From: Salipiger bermudensis HTCC2601
GTDB lineage: Bacteria > Pseudomonadota > Alphaproteobacteria > Rhodobacterales > Rhodobacteraceae
Length of the DNA stretch: 64,000 nucleotides
Assembly: GCF_000153725.1 (NCBI RefSeq)
Contig: NZ_DS022276.1
Coordinates: 734,015-798,014 of the forward strand
Reading direction: 5' to 3'
Shown: positions 18,934 through 30,318 of the stretch, one piece after another
How positions within the stretch are numbered: position 1 is the stretch's first letter
Layout: each line of letters opens with the position of its first letter
Notes under the pieces: generated by a model
What the model saw: only the letters and a program-made list of their open reading frames with translations
What the model was told of the DNA's origin: nothing
Databases searched by the model: none
Made by a program: the position numbers and the translations under genes

Positions 18934-19948
18934 TACCACTACCCCCACAAGCCGCCTGCCGAAGATCGACAAGGCCTGGGCCGCAAGCGCCGCGGTTCTT
19001 GCGGGCGTCGCGCTGGCAGAGCCGGCGCAGCTCTGGCCGACCATCGGCTTCGCGGTGGAGGCGCTTCTGGGCACCGCGCCGTTCATCCTCTTCGCAGTGC
19101 TTGCGGTGGCCTATGTGAAGGCCGCCGGGGCCGAGACGCTGCTGTCGCGCGCCTTCGAGGGGCGCGAGACCCGGATGATCGTGCTGGCCGCGCTGCTGGG
19201 CGGGCTCTCGCCCTTCTGTTCCTGTCAGGTGATCCCGTTCATCGCGGCGCTTCTGGCAGTGGGCGCACCGCTGAGTGCCGTGATGGCGTTCTGGCTGGCG
19301 TCACCGCTGATGGACCCGGCGATGTTCCTGATCACCTCGGGTACGCTGGGCTGGGATTTCGCCATCGGCAAGACGTTGGCGGCGGTGGGCATCGGCCTCT
19401 TGGGCGGTGTCGGGACGATGATGCTCAAGAACAGCCCGGTCTTTGCCGATCCGCTGCGCGAGAAGCCGCAGGTCGGCGGCTGCTGCGGTGTGAAAAAGCC
19501 GTTCCAGGGCAAGCCGGTCTGGCGCTTCTGGGGTGAGGCCGAGCGCCGCGAGACCTTCCGTACCGAGGCCGTGACGAACTTTGTCTTCCTGCTCAAGTGG
19601 CTGCTGCTGGCCTACCTGCTCGAAGCGGTGATGCTGCGCCACATCCCCGCCGAGATGATCGCGAACCTACTTGGCGGTACGGGGCTGTGGCCGGTGCTGC
19701 TCGGGGCCTTCGTCGGGGCGCCTGCCTATCTCAACGGCTACGCCGCGGTGCCGCTGGTCGACGCGCTGCTGACGCAGGGCATGGCGCCGGGGGCGGCGAT
19801 GAGCTTCGTGGTGGCCGGCGGCGTGAGCTGCATCCCTGCCGCGGTCGCGGTCTGGGCGCTGGTCAAGCCGCGGGTCTTTGCGGCCTATCTCGGCTACGCC
19901 ATTCTGGGCGCGATGATCGCTGGGCTGCTCTGGGGCGCCTACGCCTGA
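18926..19948 (+). CDS. ArsP/DUF318-type permease
   Basis: A 340-residue inner-membrane permease of family PF03773 with about eight to ten helices. The key motif SPFCSCQVIPF near residue 96 has the conserved Cys-x-Cys used by organoarsenical exporters of the ArsP group; a second Cys pair lies in the central loop (GGCCGVKK near 186) and another Cys in GGVSCIPA. Being driven by an ArsR repressor with dual operators, it is most likely an exporter of trivalent organoarsenicals or a soft metal. Exact substrate is not resolved by sequence. Confidence 0.85.
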   Translation: MADTTTPTSRLPKIDKAWAASAAVLAGVALAEPAQLWPTIGFAVEALLGTAPFILFAVLAVAYVKAAGAETLLSRAFEGRETRMIVLAALLGGLSPFCSCQVIPFIAALLAVGAPLSAVMAFWLASPLMDPAMFLITSGTLGWDFAIGKTLAAVGIGLLGGVGTMMLKNSPVFADPLREKPQVGGCCGVKKPFQGKPVWRFWGEAERRETFRTEAVTNFVFLLKWLLLAYLLEAVMLRHIPAEMIANLLGGTGLWPVLLGAFVGAPAYLNGYAAVPLVDALLTQGMAPGAAMSFVVAGGVSCIPAAVAVWALVKPRVFAAYLGYAILGAMIAGLLWGAYA

Positions 19949-20010
19949 GGCTGGGCCGACACTGCCGCAGGGCCGTGCCCACATGGCATGGTTGAGGCGG
20001 CCTTAATCGA

Positions 20011-20053
20011 GAACAATCCACGCGCTATCTGGGCGGTGGATTGTTCTTTGTTT
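20011..20053 (+). terminator. Terminator after arsR-permease operon
   Basis: 11-bp perfect stem GAACAATCCAC/GTGGATTGTTC with a 14-nt loop, followed by TTTGTTT. It is about 63 nt after the permease stop and 95 nt before the KpsT-like gene. Confidence 0.65.
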
Positions 20054-20148
20054 CCCATTCGGGCCATAATATCACCTGAATTCGCACCTAAGACATGCTT
20101 AATGCGCCAACGGTAGAACGAGTGGCGCCGGTGAGCCGAGGCACGGTG

Positions 20149-20808
20149 ATGTTAGAGTTCGATATGGTCAGCAAGTCCTTCTGGACCGGCGTGCAGCGCA
20201 AGGTGATCCTTGACCGCGTGTCGTTCCGGGTCGAGCTGGGCCAGTCTCTCGGCATCCTGGCCCCCAACGGCACCGGCAAGACCACGCTCATCCGCATGAT
20301 GGCCGGTCTCGAGAAGCCCGACGAGGGCGAGATCCGCCAGAACTGCCGGGTGTCGTTTCCACTGGGCTTCATGGGCGGTGTCGTCTCGAAGATCTCGGCC
20401 CGCGAGAACGCCCGCTTCATCGCGCGCATGTACGGCATCGATCCCGACTACGTCGAGAGCTTCTGCCGCTGGCTCTGCGGGCTGGGCGAGTATTTCGACC
20501 AGCCGATCGGCACATATTCCAGCGGCATGCGGTCGCGGTTCACCTTTTCGCTGATGCTGGCCCTCGACTTCGACATCTACCTGATCGACGAAGGCATGCC
20601 GAATTCGACCGATGTCGAGTTCAACCGCAAGGCCGGCGACATCCTTGCCGAACGGCTGCGCACCACGACGATCATCATCGTCTCGCACCAGCCGCAGATC
20701 CTCGAGAAGTTCGCGCGCAAAGCAGCCGTGCTGATGGACGGCAAGCTGCACATGTTTGAAACCTTGGAAGAAGCGAAGCAGCTCTATGACTACGAAACCC
20801 AAGGCTAG
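20149..20808 (+). CDS. Capsular polysaccharide export ABC ATPase (KpsT-like)
   Basis: ATPase of an ABC-2 type capsule exporter. From ATG 20149 the protein has 219 residues and begins LEFDMVSKSF as in KpsT/BexA/CtrD. It has Walker A APNGTGKTT, the KpsT-type signature YSSGMRSRF in place of LSGGQ, Walker B YLIDEG and H-loop SHQP. ATG 20095 would add 18 residues without family match and has no clear Shine-Dalgarno; 20149 follows CGAGG. The KpsE-like gene overlaps its end by 23 nt. The permease partner KpsM is not next to it. Confidence 0.88.
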   Translation: MLEFDMVSKSFWTGVQRKVILDRVSFRVELGQSLGILAPNGTGKTTLIRMMAGLEKPDEGEIRQNCRVSFPLGFMGGVVSKISARENARFIARMYGIDPDYVESFCRWLCGLGEYFDQPIGTYSSGMRSRFTFSLMLALDFDIYLIDEGMPNSTDVEFNRKAGDILAERLRTTTIIIVSHQPQILEKFARKAAVLMDGKLHMFETLEEAKQLYDYETQG

Positions 20809-22588
20809 AAAGTTCCGCGTCCGCCGCAGCGCCCCCGTCTCCCACGCGCCAGAGGAGGCCAGCGCCCCGCAGGTCCCGCCGCAGCCGCGCAGCGAGCAGC
20901 CGAGCCGGGCCGCCGCAGCGCCGGCGGCGAAGCCGACGCAACCCGCGCGGGCCTCTGCCGCGAAGCCGGCACAGGCACAGGGACAGGCGTCGTCCGCGCC
21001 CGGCGAGACGCCGCGGCAGCGCCCGCAATTCGCGCCCTCGCAAGAGGCCGCCAAGGCCCGCGCAGGCGAGGTCAGCTCGGCGGCGCAGGTCGCGGGCGAA
21101 GTCGACATGGATGCGATCCGCCGCGAGGGGCTGACCGGGCGCCAGCTGCGCATGGCGCGGCGGGTGGCGCAGAAGCACGGGCTCGCTCCGACCTCGGATT
21201 TCGACGCGGTGCGCCTGCTGCGGGCCCGCGGCATCGACCCGTTCCAGCGCGCCAACATGCTCGAGCTCGTGGTGCCGGAGGCCGGTGGCGCAGGCGGGGC
21301 AGGGGCGGTGCCGCCCGGTGCCGCAGCACCCGGTCAGCCGCCCGCGCAACGGCCGGATGGCAAGGTGCAGCTGCCGCAGACCGTGCCCGCCGGCGGCAAC
21401 AAGATCCAGCTGCCCTCGACCGAGACCGCCAGCCCGGCCGAACGCCGCGCCGCCGAGATCTCCAAGATCCAGCAGGAGCTTGCCGCGCGCCGTCGCAAGC
21501 GGCTCATGCTGCTGCTGACCCGGCTGGCGTTCTTCGTCCTGCTGCCGACGCTGATCGCGGGCTACTATTTCTACGTTGTCGCCACGCCGATGTATGCCAC
21601 GAAGTCGGAATTCCTCATCCTCAAGGCCGAGAACTCGGGCAGCTCCATGGGCAGCCTGTTCTCCGGCACCCAGTTCGCCACCAATCAGGACGCCATCGCG
21701 GTGCAGAGCTACCTGCTCTCGAAGGACGCCATGCTGCGGCTCGATGGGGACGAGGGCTTCAAGGCGCATTACGAGCAGGATTGGATCGACCCGATCCAGC
21801 GGCTCGATCCCGGCGCCTCGAACGAGGAGGCCTACAAGCTCTACAAGCGCAATATCGAGATCGGCTACGACCCGACCGAAGGCGTTCTGAAGATGGAGAT
21901 CATGGCCGCCGATCCCGAGACCGCCGCCCAGTTCAGCCGCGCGCTGATCGGCTACGCCGAGGAGCGGGTCGACAACCTGTCGCTGCGCAAGCGGTCGAAC
22001 GCGGTGACCGATGCCGAGGAGGGACTCGCCGAGGCCGAGCAGGCCCGCGCCGCAGCGCAGGAGAAACTGGTGCGGATGCAGCAGGAGGGCGCGGTGATCG
22101 ACCCCGAGGGCCGCATCGCCGCCCTGCGCAGCCAAATCAACAATATCGAGATCCAGTTGCAGGAGAAGAAGCTCGCGCTGCAGGCCCAGCTCGACAATGC
22201 CCGTCCCAACTCGGCGCGCGTACAGGGCGCCGAGGGAGAGGTGCGCCGGCTCGAGAACCTGCTGGCCGAGCTCAATGCCGACATGACCACCGCCACCACG
22301 GGCGAGAACTCGCTGGCCGAGATCGCGGTGCAGGTGCAGCTTGCCGAGGCCGATCTGGCGACCCGTGACCTGATGCTGCAATCGGCGCTGGAGCGTCTCG
22401 AGCAGGCGCGCCGCGATGCCGACAGCCAGGCGCGCTACCTGACGACCTCGGTGGTGCCTGTGGCCTCCGAGGATCCGAGCTATCCGCGCAGCTTCGAGAA
22501 CACCATCCTCGCCTTCCTGATCTTCTCGGGCGTCTACCTGATGATCTCGCTCACCGCCTCGATCCTGCGCGAGCAGGTCTCGAGCTGA
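20786..22588 (+). CDS. Capsule export inner-membrane protein (KpsE/BexC/CtrB-like)
   Basis: Polysaccharide co-polymerase-type protein of 600 residues linking the inner-membrane exporter to the outer-membrane channel. Residues 1 to about 235 are Ala/Pro/Gln-rich and low complexity, much longer than the short cytoplasmic tail of E. coli KpsE (which has 382 residues in total). Then come TM1 (about 240-262), the periplasmic ATPMYATKSEFLIL Wzz-like start, a coiled coil about 400-560, and TM2 near 573-592 with a short C-terminal tail. Start ATG 20786 lies inside the end of the KpsT-like gene. Confidence 0.85.
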   Translation: MTTKPKARKFRVRRSAPVSHAPEEASAPQVPPQPRSEQPSRAAAAPAAKPTQPARASAAKPAQAQGQASSAPGETPRQRPQFAPSQEAAKARAGEVSSAAQVAGEVDMDAIRREGLTGRQLRMARRVAQKHGLAPTSDFDAVRLLRARGIDPFQRANMLELVVPEAGGAGGAGAVPPGAAAPGQPPAQRPDGKVQLPQTVPAGGNKIQLPSTETASPAERRAAEISKIQQELAARRRKRLMLLLTRLAFFVLLPTLIAGYYFYVVATPMYATKSEFLILKAENSGSSMGSLFSGTQFATNQDAIAVQSYLLSKDAMLRLDGDEGFKAHYEQDWIDPIQRLDPGASNEEAYKLYKRNIEIGYDPTEGVLKMEIMAADPETAAQFSRALIGYAEERVDNLSLRKRSNAVTDAEEGLAEAEQARAAAQEKLVRMQQEGAVIDPEGRIAALRSQINNIEIQLQEKKLALQAQLDNARPNSARVQGAEGEVRRLENLLAELNADMTTATTGENSLAEIAVQVQLAEADLATRDLMLQSALERLEQARRDADSQARYLTTSVVPVASEDPSYPRSFENTILAFLIFSGVYLMISLTASILREQVSS

Positions 22589-22615
22589 GCCGAAGCCGAA
22601 GGCCAGGCAAACGAA

Positions 22616-22643
22616 ACGGGCGCCGGAGGGATCCGGCGCCCGT
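22616..22643. terminator. Bidirectional hairpin between convergent genes
   Basis: Perfect 12-bp stem ACGGGCGCCGGA/TCCGGCGCCCGT with loop GGGA. It sits 27 nt after the KpsE-like stop and 24 nt beyond the reductase stop. On the minus strand it is followed by TTCGTTT. Confidence 0.65.
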
Positions 22644-22667
22644 TCCATGTCGAGACGATGTCGAGGC

Positions 22668-23234
22668 TCAGCCGCGGGCCGGCTTGAGCGCCTCGGCCCA
22701 GACGTGAAGCTCGTCAAGGAGGCCGGCGGCGCCCTTCTGCACTTCCTCGTTCGGGCTCAGGGTCTGCTCTTCGGTGATGTCGCCGAAGACCATCGGGATC
22801 GGCACAACCTGCTTGAGCGGCATGACGTTCATGTTGGCCAGCAGGGCTCGCAGCTCCTGCGCACCGCGCATGCCGCCCGAGATGCCGCCATAGGAGACGA
22901 CGCCGGCGGGCTTGCGGGCCCATTCCAGAACCAGAGCCTGGATCGCGTTCACGATCGAGGCGGGCGGGAAGTAGTTGTATTCCGGGGTCACGAAGAGGAA
23001 CGCGTCGGCATCCCCGATGGCCGCGCTCCATTTCTTGGTGTGCTCGTGCTGGTAGTCCTGCATCGCCGGGTGGTTCGGCTCGTCGAGAAGCGGCAGGTCG
23101 AAGGAGGCGAGGTCGACGATCTCGACATCGAACTTGCCGTGGGCCTTGGCCTGGTCGGCGGTCCAGTTGCTGATGATCGGACCGATGCGGCCCGGGCGCG
23201 TGCTTGCGGTGATGATCTTGAGCTTGAGTGCCAT
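22668..23234 (-). CDS. NADPH-dependent FMN reductase-like protein
   Basis: A 188-residue flavodoxin-fold oxidoreductase (NADPH_FMN_reductase family). It has the FMN phosphate loop [10 protein letters not shown] at the N terminus and the flavin-ring motif [12 protein letters not shown], then [17 protein letters not shown]. Such proteins reduce quinones, azo dyes or chromate with NAD(P)H; the substrate is unknown. ATG 23234 has GGAAAGGA 8 nt upstream, preferred over ATG 23255. It is transcribed away from the etfBA operon end in the same direction, after the etfA terminator. Confidence 0.85.
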   Translation of the reverse strand: MALKLKIITASTRPGRIGPIISNWTADQAKAHGKFDVEIVDLASFDLPLLDEPNHPAMQDYQHEHTKKWSAAIGDADAFLFVTPEYNYFPPASIVNAIQALVLEWARKPAGVVSYGGISGGMRGAQELRALLANMNVMPLKQVVPIPMVFGDITEEQTLSPNEEVQKGAAGLLDELHVWAEALKPARG

Positions 23235-23355
23235 GGTGTCAGTCCTTTCCAGCATGGGATTTGACTGGATAGCTAACACTTCGCTGCGCCGCGGCAACGG
23301 CCGCGATTGCACAGCCGCCCTGCATGGTTGCACGGGCTCCCGCAAAATATCGCCA

Positions 23356-23383
23356 CGAAAAAGGCCCGCCGTTTCCGGCGGGC
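23356..23383 (-). terminator. Intrinsic terminator of etfBA
   Basis: 8-bp stem GCCCGCCG/CGGCGGGC with a GAAA tetraloop on the minus strand, followed directly by CTTTTT. It lies 24 nt after the etfA stop. Confidence 0.85.
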
Positions 23384-23407
23384 TTTTCGCTGTCTCTGGC
23401 TCGGGGC

Positions 23408-24334
23408 TTAGACCTTTTCGGTCAGCGCCGGCACCGCTTCGAAGAGGTCCGCCACGAGGCCGAAATCGGCGACCTGGAAGATCGGCGCCTCTTCGTCCTT
23501 GTTGATCGCGACGATGATCTTGCTGTCCTTCATGCCGGCGAGGTGCTGGATCGCCCCCGAGATGCCGCAGGCGACGTAGAGATCCGGGGCCACGACCTTG
23601 CCGGTCTGGCCAACCTGCCAGTCGTTCGGGGCAAAGCCCGAGTCGACCGCGGCGCGCGAGGCACCGACGGCGGCGCCAAGCTTGTCGGCGAGCTTCTCGA
23701 TGATCACGAAATCCTCTTCCGAGCCCACGCCGCGACCGCCGGAGACGACGATCTTGGCCGAGGTCAGCTCGGGGCGGTCGCTCTCGGCCACCTTGTCCTC
23801 GACCCATTCCGACAGCGCCGGGTCCTCGGCGGCGGCGATGTCCTCGACCGCGGCCGAGCCGCCGGTGGCGGCGGCGTCGAAGGTCGAGGTACGGAAGGTG
23901 ATAACCTTCTTTTCATCCTTCGACTTTACCGTCTGCATGGCGTTGCCGGCATAGACCGGGCGCTCGAAGGTGTCGGCATCAACCACGGAGGTGACATCGG
24001 TCAGCACCATCACGTCCAGCAGCGCCGCGACGCGGGGCAGGATGTTCTTCGCATCGGTGGTCGCCGGGGCCACGATGTGGCTGTAATCGCCGGCGAGCGA
24101 CACGATCAGCGCCGCGGTGGGCTCCGCCAGGCGGTGGCCGTAAAGCGCATCCTCGGCGACCAGCACCTTGGACACGCCCTCGATGGTCGCGGCCTCGTCG
24201 GCGGCGTCCTTGGCGGTGGCGCCCACGGCCAGCACGGTCACGTCGCCCAGCGGCGCGGCGGCTGCCACGGCCTTGGCGGTGGCGTCCATCGCCAGCGTGC
24301 CGTCATTGATTTCTGCAATAAGGAGAACAGCCAT
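23408..24334 (-). CDS. etfA: Electron transfer flavoprotein alpha subunit
   Basis: FAD-binding subunit of the ETF heterodimer that carries electrons from acyl-CoA and other dehydrogenases to ETF-quinone oxidoreductase. The 308-residue product starts [10 protein letters not shown] and has the C-terminal FAD domain with [30 protein letters not shown] and the ETF-alpha signature [16 protein letters not shown]. Its start overlaps the stop of etfB by 1 nt, and a strong terminator follows. The operon order is etfB-etfA, as in most proteobacteria. Confidence 0.97.
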   Translation of the reverse strand: MAVLLIAEINDGTLAMDATAKAVAAAAPLGDVTVLAVGATAKDAADEAATIEGVSKVLVAEDALYGHRLAEPTAALIVSLAGDYSHIVAPATTDAKNILPRVAALLDVMVLTDVTSVVDADTFERPVYAGNAMQTVKSKDEKKVITFRTSTFDAAATGGSAAVEDIAAAEDPALSEWVEDKVAESDRPELTSAKIVVSGGRGVGSEEDFVIIEKLADKLGAAVGASRAAVDSGFAPNDWQVGQTGKVVAPDLYVACGISGAIQHLAGMKDSKIIVAINKDEEAPIFQVADFGLVADLFEAVPALTEKV

Positions 24335-25092
24335 CAGATCGCACCCTTTTCCTTGAGTTTCTCGACCAGCTCGTCGACCGAGCCCACCATGATGCCCGCG
24401 GCGCGTTCCGCCGGCTCGGCGGTCTTGACGATCTCGAGCCGCGGCGCGACGTCGACGCCGTAATCGGCGGGGGTCTTCTCGTCGAGCGGCTTCTTCTTCG
24501 CCTTCATGATGTTGGGCAGCGAGGCGTAGCGCGGCTCGTTGAGGCGCAGGTCGGTGGTGACGATGGCGGGCAGCTTGACCTTGATGGTCTGCAGGCCGCC
24601 GTCGACCTCGCGGGCCACTGTGGCGGCGTCGCCGTCGACCTCGAGCGAGTTGGCGTTGGTCGCCTGGGCGTAGCCGGTCAGCGCCGCCAGCATCTGGCCG
24701 GTGGCGTTGAGGTCGTTGTCGATGGCCTGCTTGCCGCAGATCACCAGGCCCGGCTCTTCTTCCTTGACGATGGCGGCCAGAAGCTTGGCCACGGCCAGCG
24801 GCTCGATATCCTCGTGCACGTCGTCGGCGGCGGTCACCAGGATGGCGCGGTCGGCGCCCATGGCGAGACCGGTGCGCAGGGTCTCCTGCGCCTGCTTGAC
24901 GCCGATCGAGACGACGATCACTTCCTCGGCCTTGCCGGCTTCCTTGAGGCGGATGGCCTCTTCGACGGCGATTTCGTCGAACGGGTTCATCGACATCTTC
25001 ACGTTGGCCAGATCGACGCCGCTTCCGTCCGCTTTCACACGAACCTTCACGTTGTAGTCGATCACGCGCTTCACAGGCACAAGCACCTTCAT
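24334..25092 (-). CDS. etfB: Electron transfer flavoprotein beta subunit
   Basis: AMP-binding subunit of ETF, 252 residues. It starts [19 protein letters not shown], contains [19 protein letters not shown], and the ETF-beta signature region including [21 protein letters not shown], the loop that contacts partner dehydrogenases. ATG 25092 follows AGGGAGATACC. First gene of the etfBA operon; the 172 nt upstream separate it from the M48 peptidase gene on the same strand and should hold its promoter. Confidence 0.97.
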   Translation of the reverse strand: MKVLVPVKRVIDYNVKVRVKADGSGVDLANVKMSMNPFDEIAVEEAIRLKEAGKAEEVIVVSIGVKQAQETLRTGLAMGADRAILVTAADDVHEDIEPLAVAKLLAAIVKEEEPGLVICGKQAIDNDLNATGQMLAALTGYAQATNANSLEVDGDAATVAREVDGGLQTIKVKLPAIVTTDLRLNEPRYASLPNIMKAKKKPLDEKTPADYGVDVAPRLEIVKTAEPAERAAGIMVGSVDELVEKLKEKGAI

Positions 25093-25264
25093 CGGCGGTA
25101 TCTCCCTAGAGTGCGTCGCGTCAGGCGCGACTTGGAAACTGTCTCACAGGGGGTGATAGCGAAGAGGACGCGAGGGAAACAGGTCTAAAACGACATGTTG
25201 GCCCTAACAGACGCCGCGTTTTTCGCCGAAATCGGGTGCATGCGGGTTTGAGAACAACTCCACG

Positions 25265-26413
25265 TCAGTCGGCGTCCCGTGTGTTGACCTGATTGTCGCA
25301 AATATCCTGTAGCGCGCGCCACGCGTCAGTGCTCAGTGCGGGGCGGTGGGGTGAGTCGCCGGACGAGGCCGCGCCCGCCGCCGCGATGCGGTCGGTGAGT
25401 CGCGGATGCGAGGCGAAATGCGCCATTGGGCCGTCGACATCGCCATATTCCTCGCGAAACCGCTCGAACATGTCGCCAAGCGCGGAGGGCGGCAGTCCTG
25501 CACCGCGCAGCATGTCGAAGGCAAAGGCGTCGGCCTCGGCCTCGGCATCCTGGCTGTAGCTGGCGCTGATCATGCGTTCGGCGAGCAGGACCGTCGCCGC
25601 GCCGCCGGTGAAATCGCCGAAGAGGAGTCCCAAAAGTCCGACCGAGCCGGCGGTGCGCAGGGCGTTGCGCGTCGGGTCGCGATGGACCACGTGACCGATC
25701 TCGTGGGCCAGCACGGCGGCCACCATGTCGGGGTCGCCGGCGCCCTCGAGCAGGCCGCGCATCACCACGATGTGACCGCCGGGCACCGCGAAGGCGTTCA
25801 TCATCTTGTGGTCGATCACGCTGACCTCGAGCGGGTAGCCGATCTCCTGCCCCTCGGTGAGCCGCGTCACCATGCGCTCGAGCGCCGCCACGCCCTCGGG
25901 GGCGGAGCAGTCGAGGGCGCCGGCCTCGGTGGCGCCGAAGACGCGCTCGATCTGGGCCTTCACGCCGCGACCGAAGGCGATCTCCTTCTCGACCGGGATC
26001 AGCCGCGACAGGGTCCCCGCGAGGGCCGGCAAGATGACGAAGATCATCAGCAGGACGGCGGCCAGCGCCCCGCCGGCGCGCAGCGCCACCCGCCGCCAGG
26101 TGCCCTCGCGAAGGTCCCGCCGGGTCAGCCGGGGCCGGGTGCGTCGCAGCCACGCGACCATCTCGGGGTCCTCGACCACCAGCCGGGCGGTGTCGCGCAG
26201 CGATTCGTCCTCGGTCTCGAGATGGCGGGTCAGGATGAGCTGGTCGTCATCGGCGTGGTCGTGGAGCTCACGCAGGTCCTGCAGTGGCCAGACCAGCGGC
26301 GCCTCGAGCCCGTCGCCGGTGATGACCAGCGCCTGCTGCTCGCGCGAGAGCGCCACCTCGACCGCATGCCGCGCCGCCGACCGGCCGTCATAGAGATGCG
26401 CCGCGCCCTGCAT
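25265..26413 (-). CDS. M48-family membrane metalloprotease
   Basis: Zinc-dependent peptidase of 382 residues. The N-terminal part (1-105) is a small soluble domain that begins GAAHLYDGRSAARHAVEV; one membrane helix follows at about 112-135; the peptidase domain has the zinc motif LAHEIGHVVHRD near 233-244 and the third ligand Glu in AEAEADAFAFD near 290. The fold suggests a periplasmic quality-control protease. The ATG lies 5 nt after the stop of the DUF898 gene, so the two are cotranscribed. Confidence 0.88.
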   Translation of the reverse strand: MQGAAHLYDGRSAARHAVEVALSREQQALVITGDGLEAPLVWPLQDLRELHDHADDDQLILTRHLETEDESLRDTARLVVEDPEMVAWLRRTRPRLTRRDLREGTWRRVALRAGGALAAVLLMIFVILPALAGTLSRLIPVEKEIAFGRGVKAQIERVFGATEAGALDCSAPEGVAALERMVTRLTEGQEIGYPLEVSVIDHKMMNAFAVPGGHIVVMRGLLEGAGDPDMVAAVLAHEIGHVVHRDPTRNALRTAGSVGLLGLLFGDFTGGAATVLLAERMISASYSQDAEAEADAFAFDMLRGAGLPPSALGDMFERFREEYGDVDGPMAHFASHPRLTDRIAAAGAASSGDSPHRPALSTDAWRALQDICDNQVNTRDAD

Positions 26414-26418
26414 CGCGC

Positions 26419-27624
26419 TCAGATCGCCCCGCCGATGTCGAGCGCATCGGCGAAGCCCTCTGCATCCGCACCGGTATCGGCGGCGCGCTGGCGGATGTCG
26501 GCCAGCGCCGTCAGGTTGATGACGGTGAGGGTGGTCACATAGTGCTTCAGGATCGGCTGGGTGATCAGCGCAAGCGCCCCCGCGCGCGCCGCGATCAGCG
26601 TCATGAGGTAGCCGGCGGCGGTGATCAGCACGGGCGGGATCATGCCCGGCTGGAAGCCGGGGCCGGTGGTCTCGAAATCAAGCCCAGAGAGCGCGAAGGC
26701 GACGATGCCGCCGAAGACGCCGGTGGCGACCGAGAGGCCGAGGCCAAGCAGCAAAGCGCCCAGCACGTAGGTGCCGATCACCGTCTGGGTGCGGGGATGG
26801 GCGTGGAAGGCGACCTTGCGGCCCAGCATCTTGTGGCGCGACAGGTAGGCGAAGCTCTGCACCCGGTAGGAGATCACCCCGATCACCAGCCAGACCGCGC
26901 CCACGGGCAGCAGCAGCACCGCGAGAACCACCTTGCCGAGCGCGATGCTCAGCCCGCCGCAGGCCAGGAGCGCCAGCGCGACGAAGATCTGGCGCATGCA
27001 GCCGTATAGCGCCGTCCAGCGGCCTTCCTGCACAAAGCGCGCGGTGCCGAACCAGCTCCGGTCGGCCATGTATTTCTCGAGCCGGAAGGTCATCAGTGGC
27101 GTCAGCAGCCCCAGCGAGAGCAGCGTCAGCGCCCAGTATCCCAGCGCCCGGAGGGCATAGCCCCAGGCGGCCTTCTCCATGCCGAAGCGGATGCCACGCC
27201 AGCGGGTTCGGGCCATCTTGTAGCGCCTTGCGCGGTAGATCGCGAAGAAGATGAAGGGCAGCAGCGCCACCGCCGAGAGCGAGAAACCGGCGCCCTGTGC
27301 CAGCGCCTGCTCGGGGCTTTGCGGCTCGGCAAAGATCGTCATGCCGAACCAGAACAGCAGGATCTGGATCAGGCCGAGATAGACCGCGAGGAACACCACC
27401 GCGAGCAGGAAGCCGAGGAACTTCTCGAGCCCTGTGCCGGTATATTCGAAGCGCGAGCCCTCAAGCCGGGCGGCGGACCAGATGTAGCGGCGGATCCGCG
27501 TCTTGCCCCAGAAGCGATATATGCCGAGGGTGAGCAGGGTGAGGCACCCGGTGCGCAGCGCCAGCCAGAACAGCGCCTTGCCTTCACCGGTATACTCGCC
27601 GTGGCCGAAATTGCCGTCGTCCAT
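26419..27624 (-). CDS. YjgN/DUF898-family membrane protein
   Basis: A 401-residue integral membrane protein of the DUF898 family with unknown function. It has about six to eight helices and the repeated family motif LGIYRFWGKTRIRRYIWSA near residue 33-51, RTRWRGIRFG near 140 and a second copy of the pattern in the middle (FRLEKYMADRSWFG). It precedes the M48 peptidase gene by 5 nt; DUF898 proteins and M48 peptidases are often found together, which suggests a joint envelope role. Confidence 0.85.
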   Translation of the reverse strand: MDDGNFGHGEYTGEGKALFWLALRTGCLTLLTLGIYRFWGKTRIRRYIWSAARLEGSRFEYTGTGLEKFLGFLLAVVFLAVYLGLIQILLFWFGMTIFAEPQSPEQALAQGAGFSLSAVALLPFIFFAIYRARRYKMARTRWRGIRFGMEKAAWGYALRALGYWALTLLSLGLLTPLMTFRLEKYMADRSWFGTARFVQEGRWTALYGCMRQIFVALALLACGGLSIALGKVVLAVLLLPVGAVWLVIGVISYRVQSFAYLSRHKMLGRKVAFHAHPRTQTVIGTYVLGALLLGLGLSVATGVFGGIVAFALSGLDFETTGPGFQPGMIPPVLITAAGYLMTLIAARAGALALITQPILKHYVTTLTVINLTALADIRQRAADTGADAEGFADALDIGGAI

Positions 27625-27666
27625 GCTGAAATCTTCCTGTCGCGGTCGCGTGCGGGCAGGCTACAC

Positions 27667-27702
27667 GCCCTGCCCCCGCGCGGAAACCGGCGGGGGCAGG
27701 GC
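27667..27702. other. GC-rich hairpin between parC and DUF898 gene
   Basis: 13-bp perfect stem GCCCTGCCCCCGC with its complement, 10-nt loop, 9 nt after the parC stop on the minus strand. No T tract follows, so it is either a weak terminator or an mRNA-stabilising hairpin. Confidence 0.5.
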
Positions 27703-27711
27703 AAACTCGGA

Positions 27712-30135
<2,424 letters not shown>

Positions 30136-30160
30136 AGATGCTGAAATATCTGCCGAGCGC

Positions 30161-30179
30161 GGGACGGTAAAGCCGTCCC
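30161..30179. other. Hairpin in the parC leader
   Basis: 7-bp perfect stem GGGACGG/CCGTCCC with a 5-nt loop, 26 nt upstream of the parC start on the minus strand. No poly-T follows. It could affect ribosome access or mark the 5' end of the mRNA; function is not known. Confidence 0.4.
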
Positions 30180-30318
30180 CGACAGCACGGCGAAAATTTT
30201 CCGCTTCCGGCGCGCCAAAGCGTCGGGAATCGGCTATCATGATGGCAACGGCACACGCATCGCGTGCCTCATTTTATGACTCTTTTTATTATCAATTTTG
30301 GAAGGAGGGCCGTTCGTC

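Noticed and set aside
30191-30200. Palindrome GAAAATTTTC in the parC upstream region
   Set aside because: Ten bases only and the flanks do not pair; not counted with the AT-rich palindrome family.
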